This document shows positions 1 to 6,180 of a stretch of 6,180 nucleotides of DNA, in pieces. Below the pieces are notes generated by a model, which did not search any database, was not told where the DNA came from, and saw only the letters and a program-made list of their open reading frames with translations. The translations under genes and the position numbers were made by a program. The stretch's first letter is position 1. Every line of letters begins with the position of its first letter. The DNA is from Bacteroidota bacterium. GTDB taxonomy: Bacteria; Bacteroidota; Bacteroidia; Chitinophagales; UBA2359. The DNA lies in the NCBI GenBank assembly GCA_020627525.1, contig JAHDGP010000281.1, forward strand, positions 1-6,180, given 5' to 3'.

Positions 1-1006
1 TGATGAATCTTGGGATGGCAATGGACAGTTTTGGTTTGCCTTGATCGGAATGGATATGGGAGATCAAGCTGGTGAGCACGATGGATCTGAAGCCGATGAC
101 GAAAACGACTATGTTTCTGTTCCAAAAATTTACAATGCTACTTATATTGGTCCTGGTGAAGCAAATACTGATGTAAAGGCACCAAGAGTCTTACACTTTA
201 AATCTAGAGGAACGGGACATTACGGCAACAGTATATTCACTGGATTTGCCAAAGGGGGAATACAAATCGAAGACAGAGCAGAAGAGGAAGGGGTTGATTC
301 TTACAGTTTAATGATGGATGGTTTTACAAAAGTTCACAATACTATTTGGTTTTCTGAAGGTTGGAAAGATTTAACGGATGTTGTAAAGTTTGATGATGAG
401 GGAATAGGCCATCCTGGTGCCCCAGAATTGATTGAGGCACTTGGTGGGGAATGGGCAAATACTTTGGAAGATCCAGAATTGAATAGTGTGGATAGAGGGT
501 CATTTCAGTTTTTTATAAAAATATTGGGTGATGGTAAATTAGATCCTAGACCAAATGTTGGAGGTGCTGCTTATTCAAATATTGGTAATTATCCGTCAGA
601 AGATCCTTCTGAAGTAGCATTTTTTGAAACAGTGGATTATAAAGGTGCTTTTGGTGAATACAATTGGGCGTTGGGCTGGACTGCACTGCACAGTTTAAAT
701 TTCTTTGATAGAGGAGATCAAACAATAGCTGGTATAAATACAATAGATCAATTAAGTAATTTAGCAATTGCACCAAATCCTACGAGCAGTATCGCAAAAT
801 TGAAGTTTCAATTAGAAACAGACATTGAGATAAATATAGGTTTATTTGATGCATCTGGAAAACTGATTAGAAAGATAGCATCAGACCACACAAATTTTGG
901 TTGGAATGAAATTGACATTCGAGTTGATGATTTAAATGCAGGAATGTACTTTGTTCGATTGCAAAATGAAAACAAAATTAACTCATTGAGATTGTTTGTG
1001 AAATAA
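1..1006 (+). CDS. C-terminal part of a secreted T9SS cargo protein (beta-helix-like, TonB-receptor partner), 5' end outside window
   Basis: The reading frame is open to the left edge (first full codon at base 2, Asp-Glu-Ser-Trp), so the true start lies upstream; the TTG at 41 is internal. About 334 residues are visible, ending at TAA 1004-1006. The last 81 residues (bases 761-1003) are a typical T9SS type A sorting domain: APNPTSS, then LFDASGKLIRK, then LNAGMYFVRL and a final basic Lys. This domain directs passage across the outer membrane and attachment to the cell surface or release. Before it comes an acidic, aromatic region with GQFWFALIG, AGEHDG, IYNATYIG and NSIFTGFA, then VDYKGAFGEYNW and GWTAL at about 635-685. 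From memory, these motifs mark a Bacteroidota family of long beta-helix-like surface proteins encoded next to TonB-dependent receptors; this was not checked by search. The receptor gene starts 61 bases downstream with no terminator between, which suggests co-transcription. The substrate is unknown. The sorting domain is near certain; the family call is moderate. Confidence 0.85.
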   Translation, partial: DESWDGNGQFWFALIGMDMGDQAGEHDGSEADDENDYVSVPKIYNATYIGPGEANTDVKAPRVLHFKSRGTGHYGNSIFTGFAKGGIQIEDRAEEEGVDSYSLMMDGFTKVHNTIWFSEGWKDLTDVVKFDDEGIGHPGAPELIEALGGEWANTLEDPELNSVDRGSFQFFIKILGDGKLDPRPNVGGAAYSNIGNYPSEDPSEVAFFETVDYKGAFGEYNWALGWTALHSLNFFDRGDQTIAGINTIDQLSNLAIAPNPTSSIAKLKFQLETDIEINIGLFDASGKLIRKIASDHTNFGWNEIDIRVDDLNAGMYFVRLQNENKINSLRLFVK

Positions 1007-1067
1007 TCCATTAAAAACCCTCCCTTTTCTCGATCAAAAATTAAAAAAGAATAAAATAGAAATATAG

Positions 1068-4013
1068 ATGAACAGCGTAATAAAAAAAACAATTGGTGCT
1101 TTAGGGATACTTTGCTTGATGAGCATTTCTATTGTGGCACAAATCCAAAAGGGTGGCATTACTGGTAAGATTTATGATAAAGTTTCAAGCGAACCTTTAA
1201 TTGGCGTGACAGTGTTGATTCAAGGAACAACAACTGGAGCTATTACTGATTTTGATGGTAATTTTGTTATAGAAGATATTGTTCCAGGAAACTATGAGCT
1301 GGTTTGTAAATATGTAGGATATGCAGATAACTTAATTTCAGGAATTGAAGTTGAAGAAGGTAAGAAGTTGGATTTATTCATTGAGTTAGAGGAAAAGGCA
1401 TTGACCTTGGAAGAAGGCAATGAGATTGTTGTGGTTGCTAGAAAAACAACAAATAATGAAAATGCACTAATGGCAATTAGAAGCAAGGAAGTTGGACTTT
1501 CTGATCCTATGTCTGCCCAAAGATTAAAAGAATTAAATGTTGGTGATGCAGCACAGTCATTAAAATATACTCCTGGTGGATCTGTAGTAGATGGTAAATT
1601 TGTTTATATGCGTGGCTTAGGAGATCGTTATACAAATACTCAATTGAACGGTTCAAATATGCCATCTAATGATCCTTATAGAAACAGTTTTCAATTGGAT
1701 TTGATTCCTGCATTTATGATTGAAAATTTGAATACTCAAAAGAACTATTCTCCTGATTTACCTGGAAATTTTTCTGGAGGGAATATTAATATAAATACAA
1801 AATCTTATCCTGATGAATTTTATGCTAAGGTTGGCTTTGGTGTAAAATATAATGATGCAACGACTTTTAATAATGGATTTCTTACGCACGAAGGTGGTAA
1901 ATACGATTGGTTGGGATTTGGTGATGAATCAAGAGACATTCCTGAATTGATGCAAGAGGAAGCTATTCAAGATCAGTTGACGGGAAATTATGAATACAAG
2001 GTTTTTAAGGATTCTGAACTTGCCGCTTTGGCTGACAAAGCAACAAAATCATTTAACAATAATATGAGCGTTTCGAAGAAAACAGCTCCTATAAATCACA
2101 GTATAAATTTCACCACAGGAAATGTAGGAAAGTTGTTTGGTAAAAGAATAGGCTTTAATGCGGGTGTGAAATTTAATCGTTCTTTTACCCACAAGGCAAA
2201 TTTAATAAGCAATACATATCAACCATTGGCTCCAGGAGGTTCTAAACTTCCGATATTGAACCAATTTACAGCACAGGAGAGCAATGAGTCACCAGAGTTG
2301 GGTGGAGTTTTTGATTTGAATTATTTGCCTTTTAGGAACCACGAATTTAAATTTAGTATGTTGTACAATCACACTGCTGATAAAACAACTTCTTTTTACC
2401 AAGGACAAAATTTAGCAAGTGCAGGAATGGATGAGTTGATTCAATCGAGAGCATTTAAATTTAAAGAAAGAGCATTTTTGTCTACACAAATTGGCGGGGA
2501 ACACAATTTAGAAAACCTTAATAATATTAGAATAAACTGGTTGCTAAATGCAGTATCATTAAAACAAGACGAGCCAGATTCAAGGTTTTTTGCGAATAAG
2601 GCAACCGTTGCTGGTGGAGATACCTCTGAATACCGTTTAGAGCTAAATGAAATAGATCGTCCTGCGCATTATTTTAGATATTTGGAGGATGATAAAGTTG
2701 AGGGTAAAATTGACATTACCATACCATTGTTGGGGATGAAGTCTAATAGAATAAAAATAGGAGCCAATTATTTCAAAAAGAATAGAAGTTTTGAAGAAGA
2801 TCAATTTGTTTATACGCGTTCTGGTGTACCAGCAGAACAAGGTGGAGGACGTTTGTACTCTGGAGATCCAGACGACTTTTTTGCAGCAGATAATTTAGGT
2901 GTTACAACCGATACTGTATTCAATGGGGAGCAATATAATATATTGGGCGTTTATGCCTCTTACCAAACAGAAGACAAGCATAGCTACTCAGGCTTTGATC
3001 AAGTAGCGGCTTCATATGCAATGGTAGAATACAGTTTGACACCAAATATTGAAATATCAACGGGGGTGCGTTTAGAAGAGTCAAATATATTTGTTAAACC
3101 AACAAGAGTGGATTCTTGGAAAATTGTTGACGACTTTGTTGAACATGTTAATGTGAAAGAATTGTATTTGCTTCCTTCTTTTGTTGGTAGATATGGATTG
3201 AACAATAAGACAAATATTAGAGCTGCTTATTCGAGAACAATAGCCAAGCCCAATATGCGTGAATTGGCACCTTTTCCAAGTTTTGACTTTCTTGGTGGAG
3301 GTTATAGGTATATTGGTGGATTGGAACAAATGAACATTACGAAGATTAATAATTTTGACCTGCGTTTTGAGCATTATCCATCATCTGGAGAATTGTTAGC
3401 AGTGAGTGCCTTTATGAAAGATTTTAGAGATCCAATTGCTAAAAGGTTTAGCACGCCATCTGATCCAAGAGAAATTACTTGGGAAAATATTGACAAAGGA
3501 ATGGTATTGGGAACGGAAGTAGAGATTAGAAAATCACTGGGCTTTTTAGGGGGCTTTGCTGAGAACTTCGAGGTGACGACAAACTTTTCTTATATTATGT
3601 CTGAAATTTACGACGAAGCAACGGTCAATGATGAAGACATAAACAAACAGACAGTTGATAAAAAACCATTTCAGGGGCAATCCCCTTATTTGTTTAATTT
3701 TATTTTGGGATATAAAAACAGAGACTTAGGTTTGAGTTCAAACATCAACTTCAATGTTTCGGGAGACCGTTTGGCAATTGTAGGATTTAAATCAATGCCA
3801 GATATTTATGAATCTGCTTTCCCATTGTTAAATTTCAGTTTGTCGAAAGAAATAAATAATATATTCACCGTTTCATTATCAGCGGATAATCTTTTAAACT
3901 CTGCTTACAAGAGAACCCAAACATTGGGCGATGACGAATACATAATTAGCAGCTACAAAGTTGGAAGAAGCTATGGTTTGTCAGTGTCTTTTAATTTGGA
4001 TAGAGGGGAGTAA
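1068..4013 (+). CDS. TonB-dependent outer-membrane receptor with N-terminal CarboxypepD_reg-like domain
   Basis: Predicted TonB/ExbBD-energised importer in the outer membrane, 981 residues and apparently complete. Residues 1-24 form a signal peptide (KK near the start, hydrophobic core, likely cut after Ala24 before Gln25). Residues 30-110 are a carboxypeptidase-regulatory-like beta-sandwich (GKIYDKVSSEPLIGVTV, TDFDGNF, PGNYEL). EIVVVAR at 119-125 could be the TonB box. The plug follows, with LKYTPGG, then YMRGLGDRYTNTQLNG at 180-195 and NFSGGNININTKSYP near 235-250. Residues from about 255 to the end read as a 22-strand barrel with alternating hydrophobic strands, ending SYGLSVSFNLDRGE. The chain runs a few residues past the last aromatic strand residue, unlike receptors that end on Phe or Trp. 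The start ATG is preceded by an A-rich stretch rather than a Shine-Dalgarno, normal for this phylum. No SusD gene follows, so this is not a standard SusC/SusD pair; the upstream T9SS protein is the likely partner. The transported substrate cannot be assigned. Confidence 0.95.
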   Translation: MNSVIKKTIGALGILCLMSISIVAQIQKGGITGKIYDKVSSEPLIGVTVLIQGTTTGAITDFDGNFVIEDIVPGNYELVCKYVGYADNLISGIEVEEGKKLDLFIELEEKALTLEEGNEIVVVARKTTNNENALMAIRSKEVGLSDPMSAQRLKELNVGDAAQSLKYTPGGSVVDGKFVYMRGLGDRYTNTQLNGSNMPSNDPYRNSFQLDLIPAFMIENLNTQKNYSPDLPGNFSGGNININTKSYPDEFYAKVGFGVKYNDATTFNNGFLTHEGGKYDWLGFGDESRDIPELMQEEAIQDQLTGNYEYKVFKDSELAALADKATKSFNNNMSVSKKTAPINHSINFTTGNVGKLFGKRIGFNAGVKFNRSFTHKANLISNTYQPLAPGGSKLPILNQFTAQESNESPELGGVFDLNYLPFRNHEFKFSMLYNHTADKTTSFYQGQNLASAGMDELIQSRAFKFKERAFLSTQIGGEHNLENLNNIRINWLLNAVSLKQDEPDSRFFANKATVAGGDTSEYRLELNEIDRPAHYFRYLEDDKVEGKIDITIPLLGMKSNRIKIGANYFKKNRSFEEDQFVYTRSGVPAEQGGGRLYSGDPDDFFAADNLGVTTDTVFNGEQYNILGVYASYQTEDKHSYSGFDQVAASYAMVEYSLTPNIEISTGVRLEESNIFVKPTRVDSWKIVDDFVEHVNVKELYLLPSFVGRYGLNNKTNIRAAYSRTIAKPNMRELAPFPSFDFLGGGYRYIGGLEQMNITKINNFDLRFEHYPSSGELLAVSAFMKDFRDPIAKRFSTPSDPREITWENIDKGMVLGTEVEIRKSLGFLGGFAENFEVTTNFSYIMSEIYDEATVNDEDINKQTVDKKPFQGQSPYLFNFILGYKNRDLGLSSNINFNVSGDRLAIVGFKSMPDIYESAFPLLNFSLSKEINNIFTVSLSADNLLNSAYKRTQTLGDDEYIISSYKVGRSYGLSVSFNLDRGE

Positions 4014-4032
4014 TTTGGAAAAAAGCAATTGG

Positions 4033-4082
4033 TAATATAAAAAAAAGCAAGTCGAATAATTCGACTTGCTTTTTTTATATTA
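4033..4082 (+). terminator. Strong intrinsic terminator of the receptor operon, possibly bidirectional
   Basis: A near-perfect inverted repeat begins 20 bases after the receptor stop codon. Bases 4047-4056 (GCAAGTCGAA) pair with 4060-4069 (TTCGACTTGC) around a 3-base loop at 4057-4059. The stem extends through A 4040-4046 against T 4070-4076. After one bulged A at 4039, six more pairs form between TAATAT at 4033-4038 and ATATTA at 4077-4082. The T run at 4070-4076 follows the core stem on the plus strand, and the A run gives a U run on the minus strand, so it could stop transcription both ways. No minus-strand gene is visible to its right within the window. Confidence 0.9.
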
Positions 4083-4358
4083 GCTTTTCAATTAGAAATT
4101 ATATTTCTGTTGATTACCGAGGCTTGTACTCTGCAAACTCAACCTATACTTATTAGAATTTTAAACAACTGAAAGGAATGTTTTTCGTTTCTAATTAAAT
4201 CCAATGACTATTTCAGAATTGATTTATATCTCTAAAGCAACAGAAATTTTCTAAATACGTTTGAATTACATATCAATCTAATTGCAATACAAGATGTTAA
4301 TTTAAGATTTGATTATAATTCATAAATAAACTATATTTATGTTGTTTGTGACAAATAT
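4083..4358. other. AT-rich spacer without a recognisable gene
   Basis: Together with the terminator this is a gap of about 345 bases between the receptor gene and the next reading frame. All plus-strand frames are broken by stops; the frame of the following gene is interrupted at 4233-4235 and 4323-4325. There is a small A+T palindrome at 4094-4108 (AGAAAT/ATTTCT around TAT), too weak to call functional. Bases 4109-4150 are less AT-rich than the rest. On the minus strand this patch reads into a short open frame that ends near 4092 but has no proper start. No Rhs core sequence leading into the next gene could be made out. Confidence 0.6.
4308..4339 (+). promoter_or_regulatory. Possible Bacteroidota-type promoter ahead of the putative toxin gene
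   Basis: TTTG at 4308-4311 is followed after 20 bases by TATATTTA at 4332-4339. The Bacteroidota housekeeping pattern is TTTG at about -33 and TAnnTTTG at about -7, with roughly this spacing. The match misses only the final G. Transcription would then start near 4345, just ahead of the TTG at 4359. In sequence this AT-rich such matches arise by chance, so confidence is low. Confidence 0.25.
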
Positions 4359-5246
4359 TTGATAACCCCTAAAATATTTAAAATTTTGAAATTTCAAACT
4401 AGCAACAATTCGTTTTGGTCAGAAGAAAATAGTCTTCAAACTTTTGACAAATTTTATAACGAAAAAGGAGTTTTGGTCCACGATGAAGGAGGAGAAAATG
4501 GCAATCTTTTTGTCGTAGATTCCGAACATTATCAAAAAGGATTTTGTGAATTTGGAGATGACTGCGAAGCTCTTTCAAATTTCTTACGGACCAAAGCATT
4601 AAGAGCTTATCGTACTGAAGAAGCTGCCGCCAAAGATTGGGCGAAAACCGGATATGCAATGACTAGAGAAGACAACCTTGAAAGAGCTTCGATCATTGTT
4701 GTGGCCAATGCTGTTGGTGACCCATATGTTAAGGAATTGTATGTTTTAGGTAAATTAGTAAAAGGTTGGAAATCTAAAAAAGCAAACGCAAAGCAAGAAG
4801 TTGACCCATTAGCTTCCAAAGCAATTCTAAATGAAACAGATCTTGTTGATCATAAATATTATACCTGGAAAAAACAGACTACTAAAAAATATGGACATTA
4901 CAATACTCCTCCAATGGTAAAGTGGGGTTGGGTTGATAATCCTGAGACAACAAAAATGGTTCCTGAAGCAAACAATTATTGGAGAATTGTGGGATTTGTT
5001 CATACTCATCCGAGAGGAGATGAAGACTTTTCTGTGAATTCAGGTGGAGGAAGGTATGGACAAGGATTAACAGGTGATATGAGTTTTGCAATTGATGGGT
5101 ATAATGTTTACTTAGTTCCAACTACTCATGAAAAACTCTATTATATGTATAGAATAAATGCTGAGGACTTTAAGGGTTGGTGGCCTTCTAGTCAAACTAA
5201 AGCCAAAGAGTATCAAAAAAAGGTGCGTGATGGTATTTGGTTTTAA
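4359..5246 (+). CDS. Putative Rhs/polymorphic-toxin C-terminal domain, DUF4329/JAB-like, orphan
   Basis: A protein of up to 295 residues, read here from TTG at 4359; the frame stays open upstream to a stop at 4323-4325. The first in-frame ATG is codon 101 (4659), which would cut off coding-like sequence, so the true start is uncertain. Residues 33-55 (YNEKGVLVHDEGG...LFVVD) read like the linker ahead of an Rhs toxin tip. Residues 80-97 form a likely helix (RTEEAAAKDWAK), and E108 in LERASIIVV may match the conserved Glu of JAB folds. Then come KYYTW and NTPP (167-185), FVHTHPRGDEDFS (213-225), LTGDMSFA (237-244) and VYLVPTTHEKLYYMYR (250-265). His215 and His217 with Asp240 are the candidate metal ligands, as in JAMM metalloproteases. 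From recall, this order fits DUF4329 domains at Rhs C-termini. There is no signal peptide, no membrane segment and no Rhs core in the window. The next gene could encode its immunity protein. It may be a functional orphan toxin, a cassette awaiting recombination, or a decaying fragment. Confidence 0.7.
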   Translation: MITPKIFKILKFQTSNNSFWSEENSLQTFDKFYNEKGVLVHDEGGENGNLFVVDSEHYQKGFCEFGDDCEALSNFLRTKALRAYRTEEAAAKDWAKTGYAMTREDNLERASIIVVANAVGDPYVKELYVLGKLVKGWKSKKANAKQEVDPLASKAILNETDLVDHKYYTWKKQTTKKYGHYNTPPMVKWGWVDNPETTKMVPEANNYWRIVGFVHTHPRGDEDFSVNSGGGRYGQGLTGDMSFAIDGYNVYLVPTTHEKLYYMYRINAEDFKGWWPSSQTKAKEYQKKVRDGIWF

Positions 5247-5283
5247 TTTGCTATTTTCTAAAAGAATACATATATTACTATAA

Positions 5284-6063
5284 ATGATAAAATATTCAAG
5301 AATAATACTTTCGTGTTTTGCAATTATTACTTTTTTATTAATAAATGCTTGTCGTGTAAATAATACTGAAATACAAAAGTTTTTTTCAAAATTAGATAAT
5401 AGCCTGAGTAGTCAAGAGAAATCTAATTTAAAATCTTGTAAAAATTTTGACGAAATAGGCGCATTTACACGAGAAATTAAAGATACTGGAAACGTTAACA
5501 AAGCATTTGACAATATTTCTCCAGCGTTAATAAATTCAGTGGATTCATCTAAGGATCTAGAAAAGTGGCAGGTTAATCTTGTGTTGCTAAATGCTTATCA
5601 AAAAGAACTAAATGCTCAAGAATTTAATCTAAGTAATCTGAAAACAGATTTGATAAATTATTATAAAGAGCAAGAAGAGATTGCCGATAAAGAGACGATT
5701 AACTATAATAAAGAATTGACAAAAAATGCATTATCTGCTTACAAACAATATGAGATTGGAGATACTTTATGTTTGGAAATTCCAATAGAAAAATCTGGAA
5801 ATGAAATGATGATTATATTTTACGGAGAAGCTAATCGTCATAAATTTGTAGATACACTGTTCTCTAAAGGTATACTTATAAATAAGGAGATTGAGGAAGT
5901 AGATGAAAAATACAAATTGTCTCACGATGAATTTTGGTTTGATGTTGAAATTCTCGAATTTACTAAAACATCCGATTTGCCACTTAGTAACAAGTTTGAA
6001 ATTGGAAAGAATTTTAGGCTTAGTTTATTCAATAAGTATAGCCCTTTGAGAACTTGTTACTAG
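5284..6063 (+). CDS. Predicted lipoprotein of unknown family, candidate immunity protein
   Basis: A 259-residue protein starting at ATG 5284, 37 bases after the stop of the putative toxin gene, same strand and no terminator between, so probably co-transcribed. Residues 1-22 are a lipoprotein signal: basic start (KYSR), hydrophobic stretch, then LLINAC with Cys23 as the lipidated residue. Asn at -2 is slightly atypical. Mature residues 27-155 are charged, Asn/Lys-rich and probably helical, with YYKEQEEIADKETINYNKE at 126-144 as a possible coiled coil. Residues 156-252 look beta-rich: YEIGDTLCLEIPIEK, MMIIFYGE, FWFDVEILEF, then FEIGKNFRLSLFNKY, which partly echoes the first strand pair. Cys at 52, 163 and 258 could form a disulfide. 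I do not recognise the family. Position after a toxin-like gene and membrane anchoring fit an immunity role against a toxin reaching the periplasm, but this is inference only. Its codons look even more AT-rich than those of the receptor gene. Confidence 0.85.
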   Translation: MIKYSRIILSCFAIITFLLINACRVNNTEIQKFFSKLDNSLSSQEKSNLKSCKNFDEIGAFTREIKDTGNVNKAFDNISPALINSVDSSKDLEKWQVNLVLLNAYQKELNAQEFNLSNLKTDLINYYKEQEEIADKETINYNKELTKNALSAYKQYEIGDTLCLEIPIEKSGNEMMIIFYGEANRHKFVDTLFSKGILINKEIEEVDEKYKLSHDEFWFDVEILEFTKTSDLPLSNKFEIGKNFRLSLFNKYSPLRTCY

Positions 6064-6112
6064 ATTTCATTTGAATATGTTCTAATCTAAAACGAATTAG
6101 TTTGTCATCAAT

Positions 6113-6152
6113 CACATTATCACATTGAAGCATTATAGCATTATTACATTAA
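6113..6152. repeat. Degenerate 8-base tandem repeat, about five copies
   Basis: Five consecutive 8-base units run from 6113 to 6152. They share the core CATTAT (variants CATTGA in copy 2 and CATTAA in copy 5), preceded by CA, AG or TA; copies 3 and 4 are identical. The array lies in the noncoding stretch after the lipoprotein gene, and the rest of 6064-6180 shows no gene or clear terminator. From memory, similar short CACATTA-type arrays occur between genes in Bacteroidota; their role is unknown to me. Confidence 0.7.
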
Positions 6153-6180
6153 AGAAATTAATGCTGAACCGAAAAGTTAC

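Noticed and set aside
808..1092. Minus-strand reading frame of 94 codons overlapping two genes
   Set aside because: It lies opposite the T9SS sorting domain and the start of the receptor gene, has low-complexity composition and no recognisable domain. The same holds for the other minus-strand frames opposite the receptor, toxin-like and T9SS genes.
4094..4108. Small hairpin AGAAAT/ATTTCT around TAT
   Set aside because: Six A/T-dominated pairs in AT-rich sequence, no U run and no gene end nearby beyond the strong terminator already called.
4014..4358. SusD-like partner gene expected after a SusC-type receptor
   Set aside because: No open frame of suitable length follows the receptor, and its plug is not of the classic SusC type.
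6082..6100. Possible terminator after the lipoprotein gene (CTAAT/ATTAG)
   Set aside because: Only five weak pairs with a 9-base loop and just three T after the stem. The real terminator may lie beyond the window or be of another type.
6161..6180. ATG near the right edge that could begin another gene (MLNRKV)
   Set aside because: Only six full codons are visible, which cannot be told apart from chance.
6158..6180. Possible end of a minus-strand gene (NFSVQH then stop)
   Set aside because: Seven codons of open frame at the edge are too few to support a gene on this strand.

Overview
The window looks like an AT-rich chromosomal segment from a member of the Bacteroidota. Three things point there: a C-terminal type IX secretion (T9SS) sorting domain, a TonB-dependent receptor with an N-terminal carboxypeptidase-regulatory-like domain, and weak or absent Shine-Dalgarno sequences. 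No rRNA, tRNA, CRISPR array or complete insertion sequence is visible. All four genes lie on the plus strand.

Left part (1-4082): the 3' part of a gene for a large secreted protein ends in a T9SS type A sorting domain. After 61 bases comes a complete 981-residue TonB-dependent outer-membrane receptor of the 'RGLGDRY...LNG' plug type. The two look like one transcription unit, closed by a strong hairpin terminator at 4033-4082. The secreted protein resembles the repeat-rich, beta-helix-like T9SS cargo that I recall next to receptors of this type. A working model is a surface protein that presents a substrate to the receptor, in the place SusD holds in SusC/SusD systems. The substrate cannot be read from the sequence.

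Middle (4083-4358): an AT-rich spacer with no convincing gene. It holds a less AT-rich patch at about 4109-4150 and a possible Bacteroidota-type promoter just before the next gene.

Right part (4359-6063): a two-gene unit of accessory character. The first gene encodes a 295-residue protein that reads like the C-terminal tip of an Rhs/polymorphic toxin, with an HTHP metal-binding signature resembling DUF4329/JAB domains. It has no ATG at its apparent start, no signal peptide and no Rhs core upstream, so it may be an orphan or displaced toxin tip. Thirty-seven bases downstream lies a 259-residue predicted lipoprotein of unknown family, which by position could be its immunity protein. This pair is the most likely place for something undescribed.

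Right edge (6064-6180): a short spacer with about five degenerate tandem copies of an 8-base unit built on CATTAT.
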